5,868 nucleotides of DNA from Flavobacteriaceae bacterium. Lineage in GTDB: Bacteria; Bacteroidota; Bacteroidia; Flavobacteriales; Flavobacteriaceae. Below are positions 1 to 5,868 of this stretch, piece after piece. The notes under the pieces were generated by a model that had not been told where the DNA came from, searched no databases, and saw nothing but the letters and a program-made list of their open reading frames with translations. Within the stretch, counting starts at the first letter, position 1. Each line of letters opens with the position of its first letter. The position numbers and the translations under genes were made by a program. The stretch covers positions 1 through 5,868 of the forward strand of contig JABHGH010000075.1 of NCBI GenBank assembly GCA_018672145.1, written 5' to 3'.

Positions 1-66
1 ACGCTTAATAATGTATATGATACTTTAGAATAATAAATCATTCAATTAAAAATTAGATGTAAATGT

Positions 67-104
67 AAAAAAACGGTTACACTATATAATAGTATAACCG
101 TTTT
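67..104 (-). terminator. Rho-independent terminator of the tRNA-fMet gene, possibly bidirectional
   Basis: A long inverted repeat pairs 70-79 (AAAACGGTTA) with 95-104, and 81-85 (ACTAT) with 89-93, around a 3-base loop at 86-88. The single opposed pair at 80/94 is C-A in plus-strand RNA but becomes a G-U wobble in minus-strand RNA. The minus transcript therefore forms an unbroken 16-bp stem. It is followed by a run of seven U (complement of 67-73) and lies 10 bases past the tRNA 3' end. This asymmetry and the U-run favour use on the minus strand. The plus-strand exit also has Ts (101-104), so it could terminate a gene entering from the left as well. Confidence 0.85.
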
Positions 105-114
105 ATTGTTTTAG

Positions 115-187
<73 letters not shown>

Positions 188-197
188 TTGTGAATGG

Positions 198-227
198 CAA
201 AAATACAAAACTTCTCTGATATAGCAA
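198..227 (-). promoter_or_regulatory. Bacteroidota-type promoter for tRNA-fMet
   Basis: On the minus strand, TTG (227-225) is followed after exactly 19 bases by TATTTTTG (205-198). This is a perfect match to the TAnnTTTG -7 box, with a -33 TTG at a spacing typical for Bacteroidota sigma factor. The predicted start lies near 191-194, leaving only a few leader bases before the mature tRNA 5' end at 187. This is the most complete promoter in the window, as expected for a stable RNA gene. Confidence 0.75.
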
Positions 228-245
228 TAGCTCTTCGGCAATCCT

Positions 246-253
246 TACCTTTG
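246..253 (+). promoter_or_regulatory. Predicted -7 box for era, giving a leaderless or nearly leaderless mRNA
   Basis: TACCTTTG matches the TAnnTTTG consensus fully and ends only four bases before the era ATG at 258. Transcription normally starts a few bases after this box, so the mRNA would begin at or within a base or two of the start codon. No clear TTG is present at the expected -33 position, which lowers confidence. A start further upstream, giving an ordinary leader, cannot be excluded. Confidence 0.5.
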
Positions 254-257
254 CAAT

Positions 258-1148
258 ATGCATAAAGCAGGTTTTGTCAACATCATCGGGAATCCTAACG
301 CAGGGAAATCAACGCTAATGAATGCTCTTATGGATCAAAAGTTGTCCATTATCACAGCCAAAGCACAAACAACCCGACACCGTATTCTTGGTATTTACAA
401 TACGGCTGAAGCTCAAGTAATCTTCTCAGACACTCCTGGAATCATCAAACCCGATTACGCCTTGCAAGAGCGCATGATGGACGCTACAAACTCTTCCTTT
501 GATGATGCCGATGTAATGCTATTGCTCATTGCCACTGATGACAAACGTGAGATGGAAGAAAAAACATGGTCGAGAATCAAAAGTTTTAAAGGAAAATTGC
601 TTCTTGTTTTGAATAAAGTTGATCTTTCTGATCAAAAGAAATTGGAAGAAATCGCTATTTTATGGCAATCAAAACTCCCTGACGCCGAATTGTGGAGCAT
701 ATCAGCAACAGAAAACTTTCGTGTGCTTGAGTTGCGCGATAGAGTTCTTTCTCTTTTGCCTAATCACCCACCTTTCTTTCCCAAAGATCAAGTGACGGAC
801 AAGCCAGAGCGATTTTTTGTCAACGAATCGATTCGAGAACAAATTTTATTACGTTACCAGAAAGAAATCCCATATGCTGTGGAAGTTGTCACCGAACAGT
901 TTGAAGAAACAGAAAAGATTATCCGAATTCGGAGTTTGATTATTGTTGAACGAAATTCTCAAAAAGGAATCATTGTGGGCAGCAAAGGAAGCGCCATAAA
1001 ATCTGTAGGTGTCGGAGCACGGAAAAGCCTTGAAAACTTCTTTGGAAAAAAAGTTCATTTGGAACTTTTTGTCAAAGTCAATAAAAATTGGCGTTCAAAT
1101 TCAACACAATTGCAACGTTTTGGGTATTCTTCTTCCCAAAAGAATTAG
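258..1148 (+). CDS. era: GTPase Era, 30S ribosomal subunit maturation factor
   Basis: Era is a GTP-binding protein that docks on the 3' end of 16S rRNA and assists late 30S assembly at the inner face of the membrane. The 296-residue product has normal family length. The N-terminal G domain shows all five boxes: P-loop GNPNAGKST (11-19), the TTR switch (38-40), DTPG (58-61), NKVD (119-122) and SA (149-150). The C-terminal type-II KH domain includes GIIVGSKGSAIK (237-248), the RNA-binding loop, and ends in a QRFGY segment. The start is forced: the P-loop begins at residue 11, the next in-frame ATG lies beyond it, and upstream the frame closes at a TAG (228-230) with no other start. There is no Shine-Dalgarno sequence, and the -7 box lies four bases upstream. 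der follows 24 bp downstream in the same frame, so the two are probably co-transcribed. No odd substitutions are seen. Confidence 0.97.
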   Translation: MHKAGFVNIIGNPNAGKSTLMNALMDQKLSIITAKAQTTRHRILGIYNTAEAQVIFSDTPGIIKPDYALQERMMDATNSSFDDADVMLLLIATDDKREMEEKTWSRIKSFKGKLLLVLNKVDLSDQKKLEEIAILWQSKLPDAELWSISATENFRVLELRDRVLSLLPNHPPFFPKDQVTDKPERFFVNESIREQILLRYQKEIPYAVEVVTEQFEETEKIIRIRSLIIVERNSQKGIIVGSKGSAIKSVGVGARKSLENFFGKKVHLELFVKVNKNWRSNSTQLQRFGYSSSQKN

Positions 1149-1153
1149 TTTTG
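1146..1153 (+). promoter_or_regulatory. Possible internal -7 box in front of der
   Basis: TAGTTTTG fits TAnnTTTG exactly and its first three bases are the era stop codon. A start about 5-7 bases downstream would give der a short leader before its GTG at 1173. The nearest upstream TTTG (1119-1122) is 23 bases away, longer than ideal, so this may be chance in AT-rich DNA. If real, it would let der be expressed independently of era. Confidence 0.3.
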
Positions 1154-1172
1154 CCACCTAAAGAGATACCCA

Positions 1173-2477
1173 GTGAGTAATTTCGTAGCCATTGTCGGAA
1201 GACCAAATGTTGGAAAATCTACACTTTTCAACCGACTTATTCAGCGCAGAGAAGCCATTGTTGATTCAACAAGTGGAGTTACTCGCGACCGACATTATGG
1301 CAAAACAGATTGGAACGGCAGAGAGATTACACTCATTGACACTGGAGGTTATGTCATCGGGGGTGATGATGTTTTTGAAACTGCAATCGACCAGCAGGTT
1401 GAAGTGGCTGTCGAAGAAGCTGATGCTATTCTTTTCATTGTAGACGTTGAAGTAGGTGTAAGCGTAATGGACGAAGAAGTCGCTCGTCTTTTGCGTCGCT
1501 CAGACAAGCCAGTTTTGCTTGTTATCAATAAGGTGGACAACGCCCTGCGTGTTGCAGACACCGTTGAATTTTTTGCATTGGGGATCGAAAAAACTTTTCA
1601 TATTTCTGCAGTGAATGGCAGTGGGACAGGCGAATTGCTGGACGCCATCATTCATGTACTCCCCGAGTTCAAGGAGCCAGAAGAAATCGATCTTCCCCGT
1701 TTTGCCGTTGTTGGACGACCTAACGCTGGAAAATCCTCTTTTATCAACGCGTTGCTAGGAACAGAACGGAATATTGTGACAGATCAAGCGGGAACGACTC
1801 GTGATAGCATTGACACAGTTTACAACCAATTTGGATTTGAGTTTGTACTTGTTGATACGGCAGGAATTCGAAAAAAATCTAAAGTCAAAGAAAATATTGA
1901 GTTTTATTCAGTGATGCGAGCTCTTCGTACCATAGAATATGCAGATGTATGTCTCGTGCTATTTGATGCGACCCGGACTTTTGATAGCCAAGTCAAAAAC
2001 ATTTTTTGGCTAGCAGCCAGAAATCACAAAGGAATTGTGATTTTGGTTAACAAATGGGACTTGGTTGAAAAGGATACCCATGCGACAAAAGCATTTACTG
2101 AAACCATTCGAGAAGAAATTGCGCCATTTGGTGACGTGCCTATTGTTTTTATTTCGAGTTTAACAAAACAACGTGTTTTTAAAGCAATCGAAACAGCGGT
2201 TGACGTTTATAAGAAACGAAGCAAACGAATTCCTACTCGAGAGCTCAACGATTTCATGTTGCCAATCATTCAAAAATATCCACCGCCCGCCATCAAAGGG
2301 AAGTATGTGAAAATCAAATTTTGTGTGCAATTACACAGCAAGCATCCACAGTTTGCTTTCTTCTGTAATCTGCCACAATATGTTAAAGATCCTTACAAAC
2401 GATTTTTGGAAAACAAATTGCGTGAACACTACGACTTCAGTGGTGCTACGATTGATATTTTTCTTCGGAAAAAGTAG
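1173..2477 (+). CDS. der: GTPase Der (EngA), double-G-domain 50S assembly factor
   Basis: Der carries two tandem GTPase domains and helps late assembly of the 50S ribosomal subunit. The 434-residue product is full length for the family. G domain 1 has GRPNVGKST (9-17), DTGG (56-59), NKVD (119-122) and SA (145-146). G domain 2 has GRPNAGKSS (181-189), DTAG (228-231) followed by the family signature IRKKSKV (232-238), and NKWD (293-296). Its G5 is SSLT (328-331), where SALT is the more familiar form. The C-terminal KH-like domain covers roughly 345-434. The start is GTG. No other start exists between the era stop, which closes this same frame, and the P-loop, and the sequence begins SNFVAIVGRPN as expected. 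AAAGAG at 1160-1165 is a weak ribosome-binding candidate. It is probably the second gene of an era-der operon, and its stop abuts the stop of the opposing merR gene. Confidence 0.97.
   Translation: MSNFVAIVGRPNVGKSTLFNRLIQRREAIVDSTSGVTRDRHYGKTDWNGREITLIDTGGYVIGGDDVFETAIDQQVEVAVEEADAILFIVDVEVGVSVMDEEVARLLRRSDKPVLLVINKVDNALRVADTVEFFALGIEKTFHISAVNGSGTGELLDAIIHVLPEFKEPEEIDLPRFAVVGRPNAGKSSFINALLGTERNIVTDQAGTTRDSIDTVYNQFGFEFVLVDTAGIRKKSKVKENIEFYSVMRALRTIEYADVCLVLFDATRTFDSQVKNIFWLAARNHKGIVILVNKWDLVEKDTHATKAFTETIREEIAPFGDVPIVFISSLTKQRVFKAIETAVDVYKKRSKRIPTRELNDFMLPIIQKYPPPAIKGKYVKIKFCVQLHSKHPQFAFFCNLPQYVKDPYKRFLENKLREHYDFSGATIDIFLRKK
2458..2473. other. Small C(UUCG)G hairpin at the 3' end of der
   Basis: TTTTTC (2458-2463) pairs with GAAAAA (2468-2473) around TTCG. 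In plus-strand RNA this is a six-pair A/U-rich stem capped by the very stable cUUCGg tetraloop. It sits inside the last codons of der, two bases before its stop. No U-run follows on either strand, so it is not a standard terminator. It might mark the der mRNA end or block exonuclease, or it may be coincidental with the FLRKK codons. Confidence 0.3.
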
Positions 2478-2801
2478 TTATAAATTCTCGCGTATACGAA
2501 GTAGTTCTTCGCGAATGGACTTTAATCGCCGAACGATTTGATGCTGGCCACCACCACTTTGTGAAATAATTTCTTTTTTTGCGCCTTCTAACGTAAACCC
2601 TCTTTCTTTTACGAGGTAGTGAATCAGTTCAATCTTATCAATGTCCTGTGCGGTAAACTTTCGTGTACCTCTTGCATTTTTTTTGGGAGTAAGGTGTTCA
2701 AACTCCTTTTCCCAAAAACGAATGAGTGAGGGGTTAACGTCAAAAGCCTCAGAGACTTCTCCTATGCTATAATATAGTTTTTCTGGAAGTTGAGTGCGCA
2801 T
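2478..2801 (-). CDS. Small MerR-family transcriptional regulator
   Basis: This 107-residue protein has a MerR-type winged helix-turn-helix at the N-terminus: YSIGEVSEAFDVNPSLIRFW (11-30) is the helix-turn-helix, the wing follows with RGTRKFT (44-50), and a second helical pair DIDKIELIHYLVKERGFTLEGAKK covers about 53-76. After a short SGGGQ linker (82-86), residues 88-107 form a single charged helix suited to antiparallel dimerisation. There is no C-terminal effector domain and no cysteine, so neither metal nor thiol sensing of the classic MerR type is expected; what it senses, if anything, is unknown. Its ATG overlaps the TAA of the upstream M23 gene by one base (TAATG), so the two are almost certainly co-transcribed and translationally coupled. 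Assignment to the superfamily is firm. Target genes cannot be read from the sequence. Confidence 0.9.
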   Translation of the reverse strand: MRTQLPEKLYYSIGEVSEAFDVNPSLIRFWEKEFEHLTPKKNARGTRKFTAQDIDKIELIHYLVKERGFTLEGAKKEIISQSGGGQHQIVRRLKSIREELLRIRENL

Positions 2802-3778
2802 TAGTCAAGAGATTGATTCTCACGATTGGCAGCTTCAAGAAGTGCATTAAATTCAGCTGTGTTCAGATCAGCGTAGTAAAAGTTGATCGGGTTGACATGA
2901 ACGCCATCTTTTCGAATTTCGTAATGGAGGTGAGGAGCAACAGAACGACCAGTATTTCCTACATATCCAATAAGGTCTCCTCTTTTCACTTGTTGGCCAC
3001 GCCGCACATTGTATTTGCTCAAGTGAGCGTAGAGTGTAACGTATCCAAATCCGTGGTCAATGCGAATGTGTTTCCCGTAGCCAGGAGCTCGGCCATCCAC
3101 ACGGATCACTTTTCCATCGCTTGTTGCATATATGGGTGTTCCTGTTGGCGCTGAGAAGTCCATACCCTTATGCTTACGACGAGTTTTGGTAAAAGGGTCT
3201 GTTCGCCAACCGTACCCAGAAGCCATGCGGCGTAAATCTTTATTGTTGATGGGTTGGATTGATGGAATAGCGGAAAGCAAGACTTCTTTATCCAAAGCCA
3301 TTCTTTGAATCTCATCTAATGATTTGGATTGAACCACGACCTGTTTGGACAGAATTTCCATACGCCGCGTAGAATTAATCACCAATTTGGAATTGTCATA
3401 CCCTTCAAGATCGGTATAGCGATTTACTCCGCCAAAGCCGGCTTTACGAACATCATCTGATATGGGGTTTGCTTCGAAGATCACACGGTATATTTCATTG
3501 TCACGATCTTGAAGATTATCGAGAACATTTTCGATTTGTGTCATCTTTCGATTGAGCTGCTCAAACTGTAGTTGATAGTTTTTAATCTCTCTTGCTTGCG
3601 AAATTTCTTTTGGCGTTTCTATGGCAGGAGAGGAAAGAAGTGCCAGTAACATGGCGAAACCAAAGAGTGCAGAAACAGTCAAAAACACGAAAGCGTTACG
3701 AAATCGAACGCTGTTTTTAACTTCAATTCTCTTGTAGGAGAGGGTCTCTTGATCGTAATAAAACTTATACTTTGGCAT
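2801..3778 (-). CDS. Membrane-anchored M23 (LytM-type) metallopeptidase, probable peptidoglycan hydrolase
   Basis: This 325-residue protein probably cuts peptide cross-links in the cell wall. Residues 1-28 are a basic cytoplasmic tail (KFYYDQETLSYKRIE), and 29-49 form one hydrophobic membrane segment without a signal-peptidase site, so it should stay anchored with its bulk in the periplasm. Residues 57-100 and about 138-165 are heptad-like helices likely to form a coiled coil. The peptidase domain starts near GYGWR (188-192) and has a complete active site: HxxxD zinc ligands H203 and D207, H252 in YAHLS, and HLH with H283 and zinc ligand H285. With all five residues intact it is expected to be catalytically active, unlike degenerate EnvC/NlpD-type activators. 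The ATG is preceded by A-rich TTTTAACAA rather than a Shine-Dalgarno sequence. It is first gene of a pair with the MerR regulator and divergent from alaS. Its specific substrate bond is not evident. Confidence 0.93.
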   Translation of the reverse strand: MPKYKFYYDQETLSYKRIEVKNSVRFRNAFVFLTVSALFGFAMLLALLSSPAIETPKEISQAREIKNYQLQFEQLNRKMTQIENVLDNLQDRDNEIYRVIFEANPISDDVRKAGFGGVNRYTDLEGYDNSKLVINSTRRMEILSKQVVVQSKSLDEIQRMALDKEVLLSAIPSIQPINNKDLRRMASGYGWRTDPFTKTRRKHKGMDFSAPTGTPIYATSDGKVIRVDGRAPGYGKHIRIDHGFGYVTLYAHLSKYNVRRGQQVKRGDLIGYVGNTGRSVAPHLHYEIRKDGVHVNPINFYYADLNTAEFNALLEAANRENQSLD

Positions 3779-3824
3779 TTGTTAAAATGTGCTAATTTTA
3801 CAATCTATTAATAGCAAATCATTG

Positions 3825-3832
3825 CAAATATA
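3825..3832 (-). promoter_or_regulatory. Predicted -7 box for the M23-merR transcript
   Basis: The minus strand reads TATATTTG, a full match to TAnnTTTG, 46 bases upstream of the M23 start at 3778. It would give a leader of about 40 bases. No convincing TTG is found at the -33 distance, so the start point is a prediction from the -7 box alone. Confidence 0.5.
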
Positions 3833-3853
3833 AAAAATGTTCTCTCAACTTCT

Positions 3854-3861
3854 TTTATTTG
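3854..3861 (+). promoter_or_regulatory. Weak candidate -7 box for alaS
   Basis: TTTATTTG matches seven of eight positions when TAnnTTTG is taken as the model (T in place of the second-position A). It lies 17 bases upstream of the alaS ATG, implying a leader of roughly 10 bases. No -33 TTG is seen at suitable spacing. It is supported mainly by its symmetry with the opposing M23 box. Confidence 0.3.
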
Positions 3862-3878
3862 CAAACTAAAGGGACAAT

Positions 3879-5868
3879 ATGAAGGCGCAAGAAATACGGC
3901 AAAAGTTTTTTGAATTTTTCCAATCCAAATCTCACAAAATTGTTCCTTCGGCTCCGCTCGTCAATAAAAACGACCCATCACTGCTGTTTGTCAACGCTGG
4001 AATGAATCCCTTTAAAGAATATTTTTTGGGACACAAAAACGCAACAGACAAACGCGTGGCAGATACGCAAAAGTGTTTGCGTGTTTCTGGCAAGCATAAC
4101 GATTTAGAAGAAGTAGGCAAAGACACCTACCACCACACCTTATTTGAAATGCTTGGAAATTGGAGCTTTGGAGATTATTTCAAGGAAGAAGCCATAGCTT
4201 ACGCATGGGAGTTTCTAACCGAAGTGATGAAAATTGACAAAAGTAGTTTGTATGTAACCGTTTTTGAAGGAGATCAATCGGAAGGTTTAGGAACAGATAA
4301 GGAAGCCATTGATTTTTGGAAATCACATATCGATTCAGAGCGTATATTAATGGGCTCCAAAAAGGATAATTTCTGGGAAATGGGCGATCAAGGCCCTTGT
4401 GGTCCTTGTTCAGAAATCCACGTTGATATCCGATCAGCTGAAGATAAGTCAAAAACCCCAGGGGCGGAGTTGGTCAATAAAGACCATCCCCAGGTTGTTG
4501 AAGTCTGGAATCTAGTTTTTATAGAATTTAACAGAAAGGCAAATGGCTCTTTAGAAAAACTTCCTCATAAGCATATTGATACGGGAATGGGCTTTGAACG
4601 ACTCTGTATGGTTGCTCAAGGTGTGCAGTCCAACTATGATACGGATATATTTATCCCACTTATCAGAGAAATCGAAACACGTACAGCATCTGCGTATGGC
4701 AAAGTAGAATCGGTAGATATCGCAATTCGAGTTATTGCCGACCACCTACGTGCAGTATCGTTTTCTATTGCCGACGGGCAGCTTCCTTCCAACAACGGCG
4801 CAGGCTATGTAATTCGACGAATTCTCCGTCGTGCCATCCGGTATGGCTATACTTTTCTAAACCAAAAAGAACCATTTATTTATGCCTTAGTAGAAACTTT
4901 GACAGCACAAATGGGAGCTGCTTTTCCTGAATTGAAGGAGCAGCAAAATTTTATTCAGAATGTGATCAAAGAAGAAGAACAGTCTTTTTTACGAACCTTG
5001 GCTCAAGGTCTAGTAATGCTACATCAACTTATTTCTTCCAATACTAGCAAAGAGTTGTCCGGCGCACAAGCATTTGAGTTGTATGATACTTTTGGGTTTC
5101 CTATTGACCTAACAGCACTTATACTCTCCGAAAATAGTATGACCCTCAATGAGGTGGATTTTGCTAAAGAAATGGAAAAGCAAAAGGCGCGTTCGCGGGC
5201 AGCTGCTCAAGTCGATGCAGAAGATTGGGTTCAACTTATTGATGATACTGAGCAAGAATTTCTGGGTTACAAGATGCTAACAACACCTGTTCGCATTGTT
5301 CGCTATCGAAAAATCACTAACAGTTTCGGAGATTTATATCAACTAATTTTCAATATGACCCCTTTCTACCCCGAGGGTGGTGGCCAAGTGGGCGATAAAG
5401 GCTACTTGGAGGCACCTAATGGAAATGTCACTTATATCTATGACACTAAACGTGAAAACAATATAATTGTGCACACTGCAAATCAGCTTCCTGCTGACTT
5501 AGGTGCTACTTATACAGCTGTTGTTGATAAACAAAAACGTGATGCTACTTCGAGTAATCACACAGCTACTCACTTGTTGCACCAAGCACTTCGCAGTATT
5601 TTAGGACCACACGTATCACAAAAAGGATCGATGGTTCGATCGGGATATTTGCGTTTCGACTTCTCACATTTCTCCAAGTTGACTCAAGAAGAATTGGTGG
5701 CAGTCGAAGCCTTTGTAAACGCAAGAATTCAGGAGCAAATTGAATGTAAGGTAGATTCAAACGTTCCTTTTCAACTAGCTATTGACAGTGGCGCAATGGC
5801 ACTCTTTGGAGAAAAATACGGTGATACTGTACGAACAGTTCGTTTTGGTGAATCAATGGAATTGTGTG
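3879..5868 (+). CDS. alaS: Alanyl-tRNA synthetase, N-terminal 663 residues (runs off the right edge)
   Basis: AlaRS charges tRNA-Ala and clears mischarged Ser- and Gly-tRNA-Ala. The reading frame is open from ATG 3879 to the end of the window. About 200 residues are missing relative to a typical full-length enzyme of about 870. The class II catalytic core is intact: the motif-2 region CLRVSGKHNDLEEVG (66-80, with R68), MGDQGPCGPCSE (ending at 179), HIDTGMGFERL (232-242, motif 3), and the tRNA-recognition helices starting NNGAGYVIRRI (305-315). The editing domain shows YPEGGGQVGD (497-506) and the zinc-binding HTATH (561-565). The window stops at C663 of ELC, the cysteine of the second editing half-motif CGGTH. 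The C-Ala oligomerisation domain lies outside. The start is chosen because KAQEIRQKFFEFF is the family N-terminus; AAAGGG six bases upstream is a modest Shine-Dalgarno. It is divergent from the M23 gene across 100 bp. Truncation is by window edge only, not a pseudogene. Confidence 0.97.
   Translation, partial: MKAQEIRQKFFEFFQSKSHKIVPSAPLVNKNDPSLLFVNAGMNPFKEYFLGHKNATDKRVADTQKCLRVSGKHNDLEEVGKDTYHHTLFEMLGNWSFGDYFKEEAIAYAWEFLTEVMKIDKSSLYVTVFEGDQSEGLGTDKEAIDFWKSHIDSERILMGSKKDNFWEMGDQGPCGPCSEIHVDIRSAEDKSKTPGAELVNKDHPQVVEVWNLVFIEFNRKANGSLEKLPHKHIDTGMGFERLCMVAQGVQSNYDTDIFIPLIREIETRTASAYGKVESVDIAIRVIADHLRAVSFSIADGQLPSNNGAGYVIRRILRRAIRYGYTFLNQKEPFIYALVETLTAQMGAAFPELKEQQNFIQNVIKEEEQSFLRTLAQGLVMLHQLISSNTSKELSGAQAFELYDTFGFPIDLTALILSENSMTLNEVDFAKEMEKQKARSRAAAQVDAEDWVQLIDDTEQEFLGYKMLTTPVRIVRYRKITNSFGDLYQLIFNMTPFYPEGGGQVGDKGYLEAPNGNVTYIYDTKRENNIIVHTANQLPADLGATYTAVVDKQKRDATSSNHTATHLLHQALRSILGPHVSQKGSMVRSGYLRFDFSHFSKLTQEELVAVEAFVNARIQEQIECKVDSNVPFQLAIDSGAMALFGEKYGDTVRTVRFGESMELC

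Larger units (their letters stand above)
3822..3864. repeat. 9-bp inverted repeat spanning the alaS / M23 divergent promoters
   Basis: TTGCAAATA (3822-3830) and TATTTGCAA (3856-3864) are exact reverse complements separated by 25 bp. The left arm overlaps the minus-strand -7 box for the M23 gene, and the right arm overlaps the plus-strand -7-like box for alaS. A further GCAAAT lies at 3814-3819. The symmetry may simply reflect two back-to-back promoters sharing an extended box, or it may be an operator. The 25-bp spacing does not resemble a MerR palindrome, which is usually short and lies within a single promoter. Confidence 0.55.

Noticed and set aside
1..66. Possible 3' end of a plus-strand gene (open frame to TAA at 31-33)
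   Set aside because: Only ten codons are visible, with no recognisable motif, in AT-rich DNA where short open frames are expected. A following terminator-like hairpin is suggestive but not enough to call a gene.
849..1058. Minus-strand open frame inside era
   Set aside because: It is fully antisense to the conserved Era KH region and its translation shows no domain; it is a coding shadow.
1192..1561. Alternative-frame open frames on both strands inside der
   Set aside because: They overlap the well-conserved first G domain of Der and encode low-complexity or unrecognisable peptides.
2497..2511. Hairpin CGAAG-TAGTT-CTTCG as a der terminator
   Set aside because: The stem is only five pairs with no U-run after it, and it lies in the repetitive Arg/Glu/Leu codons at the C-terminus of the MerR protein.
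2813..3315. Open frames on the opposite strand and in another frame within the M23 gene
   Set aside because: The M23 frame carries all catalytic motifs; these are shadows without start signals or family resemblance.
3841..3878. Riboswitch or T-box style leader in front of alaS
   Set aside because: Only about 10-20 bases of leader are likely, with no specifier stem or terminator fold, and T-boxes are not expected in Bacteroidota.
3932..4745. Minus-strand open frames inside alaS
   Set aside because: They are antisense to the AlaRS catalytic core, which is continuous in the plus frame; no motifs are seen in the antisense translations.
5566..5760. Minus-strand open frame over the AlaRS editing domain
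   Set aside because: It is antisense to the HTATH editing region, with no independent support.

Overview
The window looks like ordinary core chromosome from a member of the Bacteroidota (Bacteroidetes). Three things point there. The best promoter boxes fit the Bacteroidota -7 consensus TAnnTTTG. The starts mostly lack a convincing Shine-Dalgarno sequence. The AlaRS and M23 proteins also carry wording I associate with that phylum (for example the AlaRS block running from MGDQGPCGPCSE to HIDTGMGFERL, and the M23 N-terminus KFYYDQETLSYKRIE). Base composition is moderately AT-rich throughout and no segment looks foreign.

Layout from left to right: an AT-rich edge (1-66) with no supportable gene; a minus-strand initiator tRNA-fMet (115-187) with its own promoter (198-227) and a rho-independent terminator (67-104); a 70-bp divergent spacer; then a plus-strand pair of GTPase genes, era (258-1148) and der (1173-2477). 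der meets a minus-strand pair tail to tail with no intergenic base: a small MerR-type regulator (2478-2801) and a membrane-anchored M23 metallopeptidase (2801-3778), which overlap by one base (TAATG) and probably form one transcript read from the peptidase. A 100-bp divergent spacer carrying a 9-bp inverted repeat over both predicted promoter boxes separates the peptidase from alaS (3879 onward). alaS runs off the right edge after 663 codons, at the cysteine of the editing-site motif CGGTH.

Functionally, most of the window serves translation: tRNA-fMet starts proteins, Era matures the 30S subunit, Der acts in 50S assembly and AlaRS charges tRNA-Ala. The M23/MerR pair is the exception, as a cell-wall hydrolase coupled to a small DNA-binding protein of unknown target. 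As far as I recall, the alaS / M23 / merR neighbourhood recurs in Bacteroidota.

I found no mobile element, CRISPR array, toxin-antitoxin or defence system, and no evidence of an undescribed system. The points most worth a second look are regulatory: a probably leaderless era mRNA facing the tRNA-fMet gene, the compact symmetric alaS/M23 promoter region, and the zero-spacing convergent junction of der and merR.
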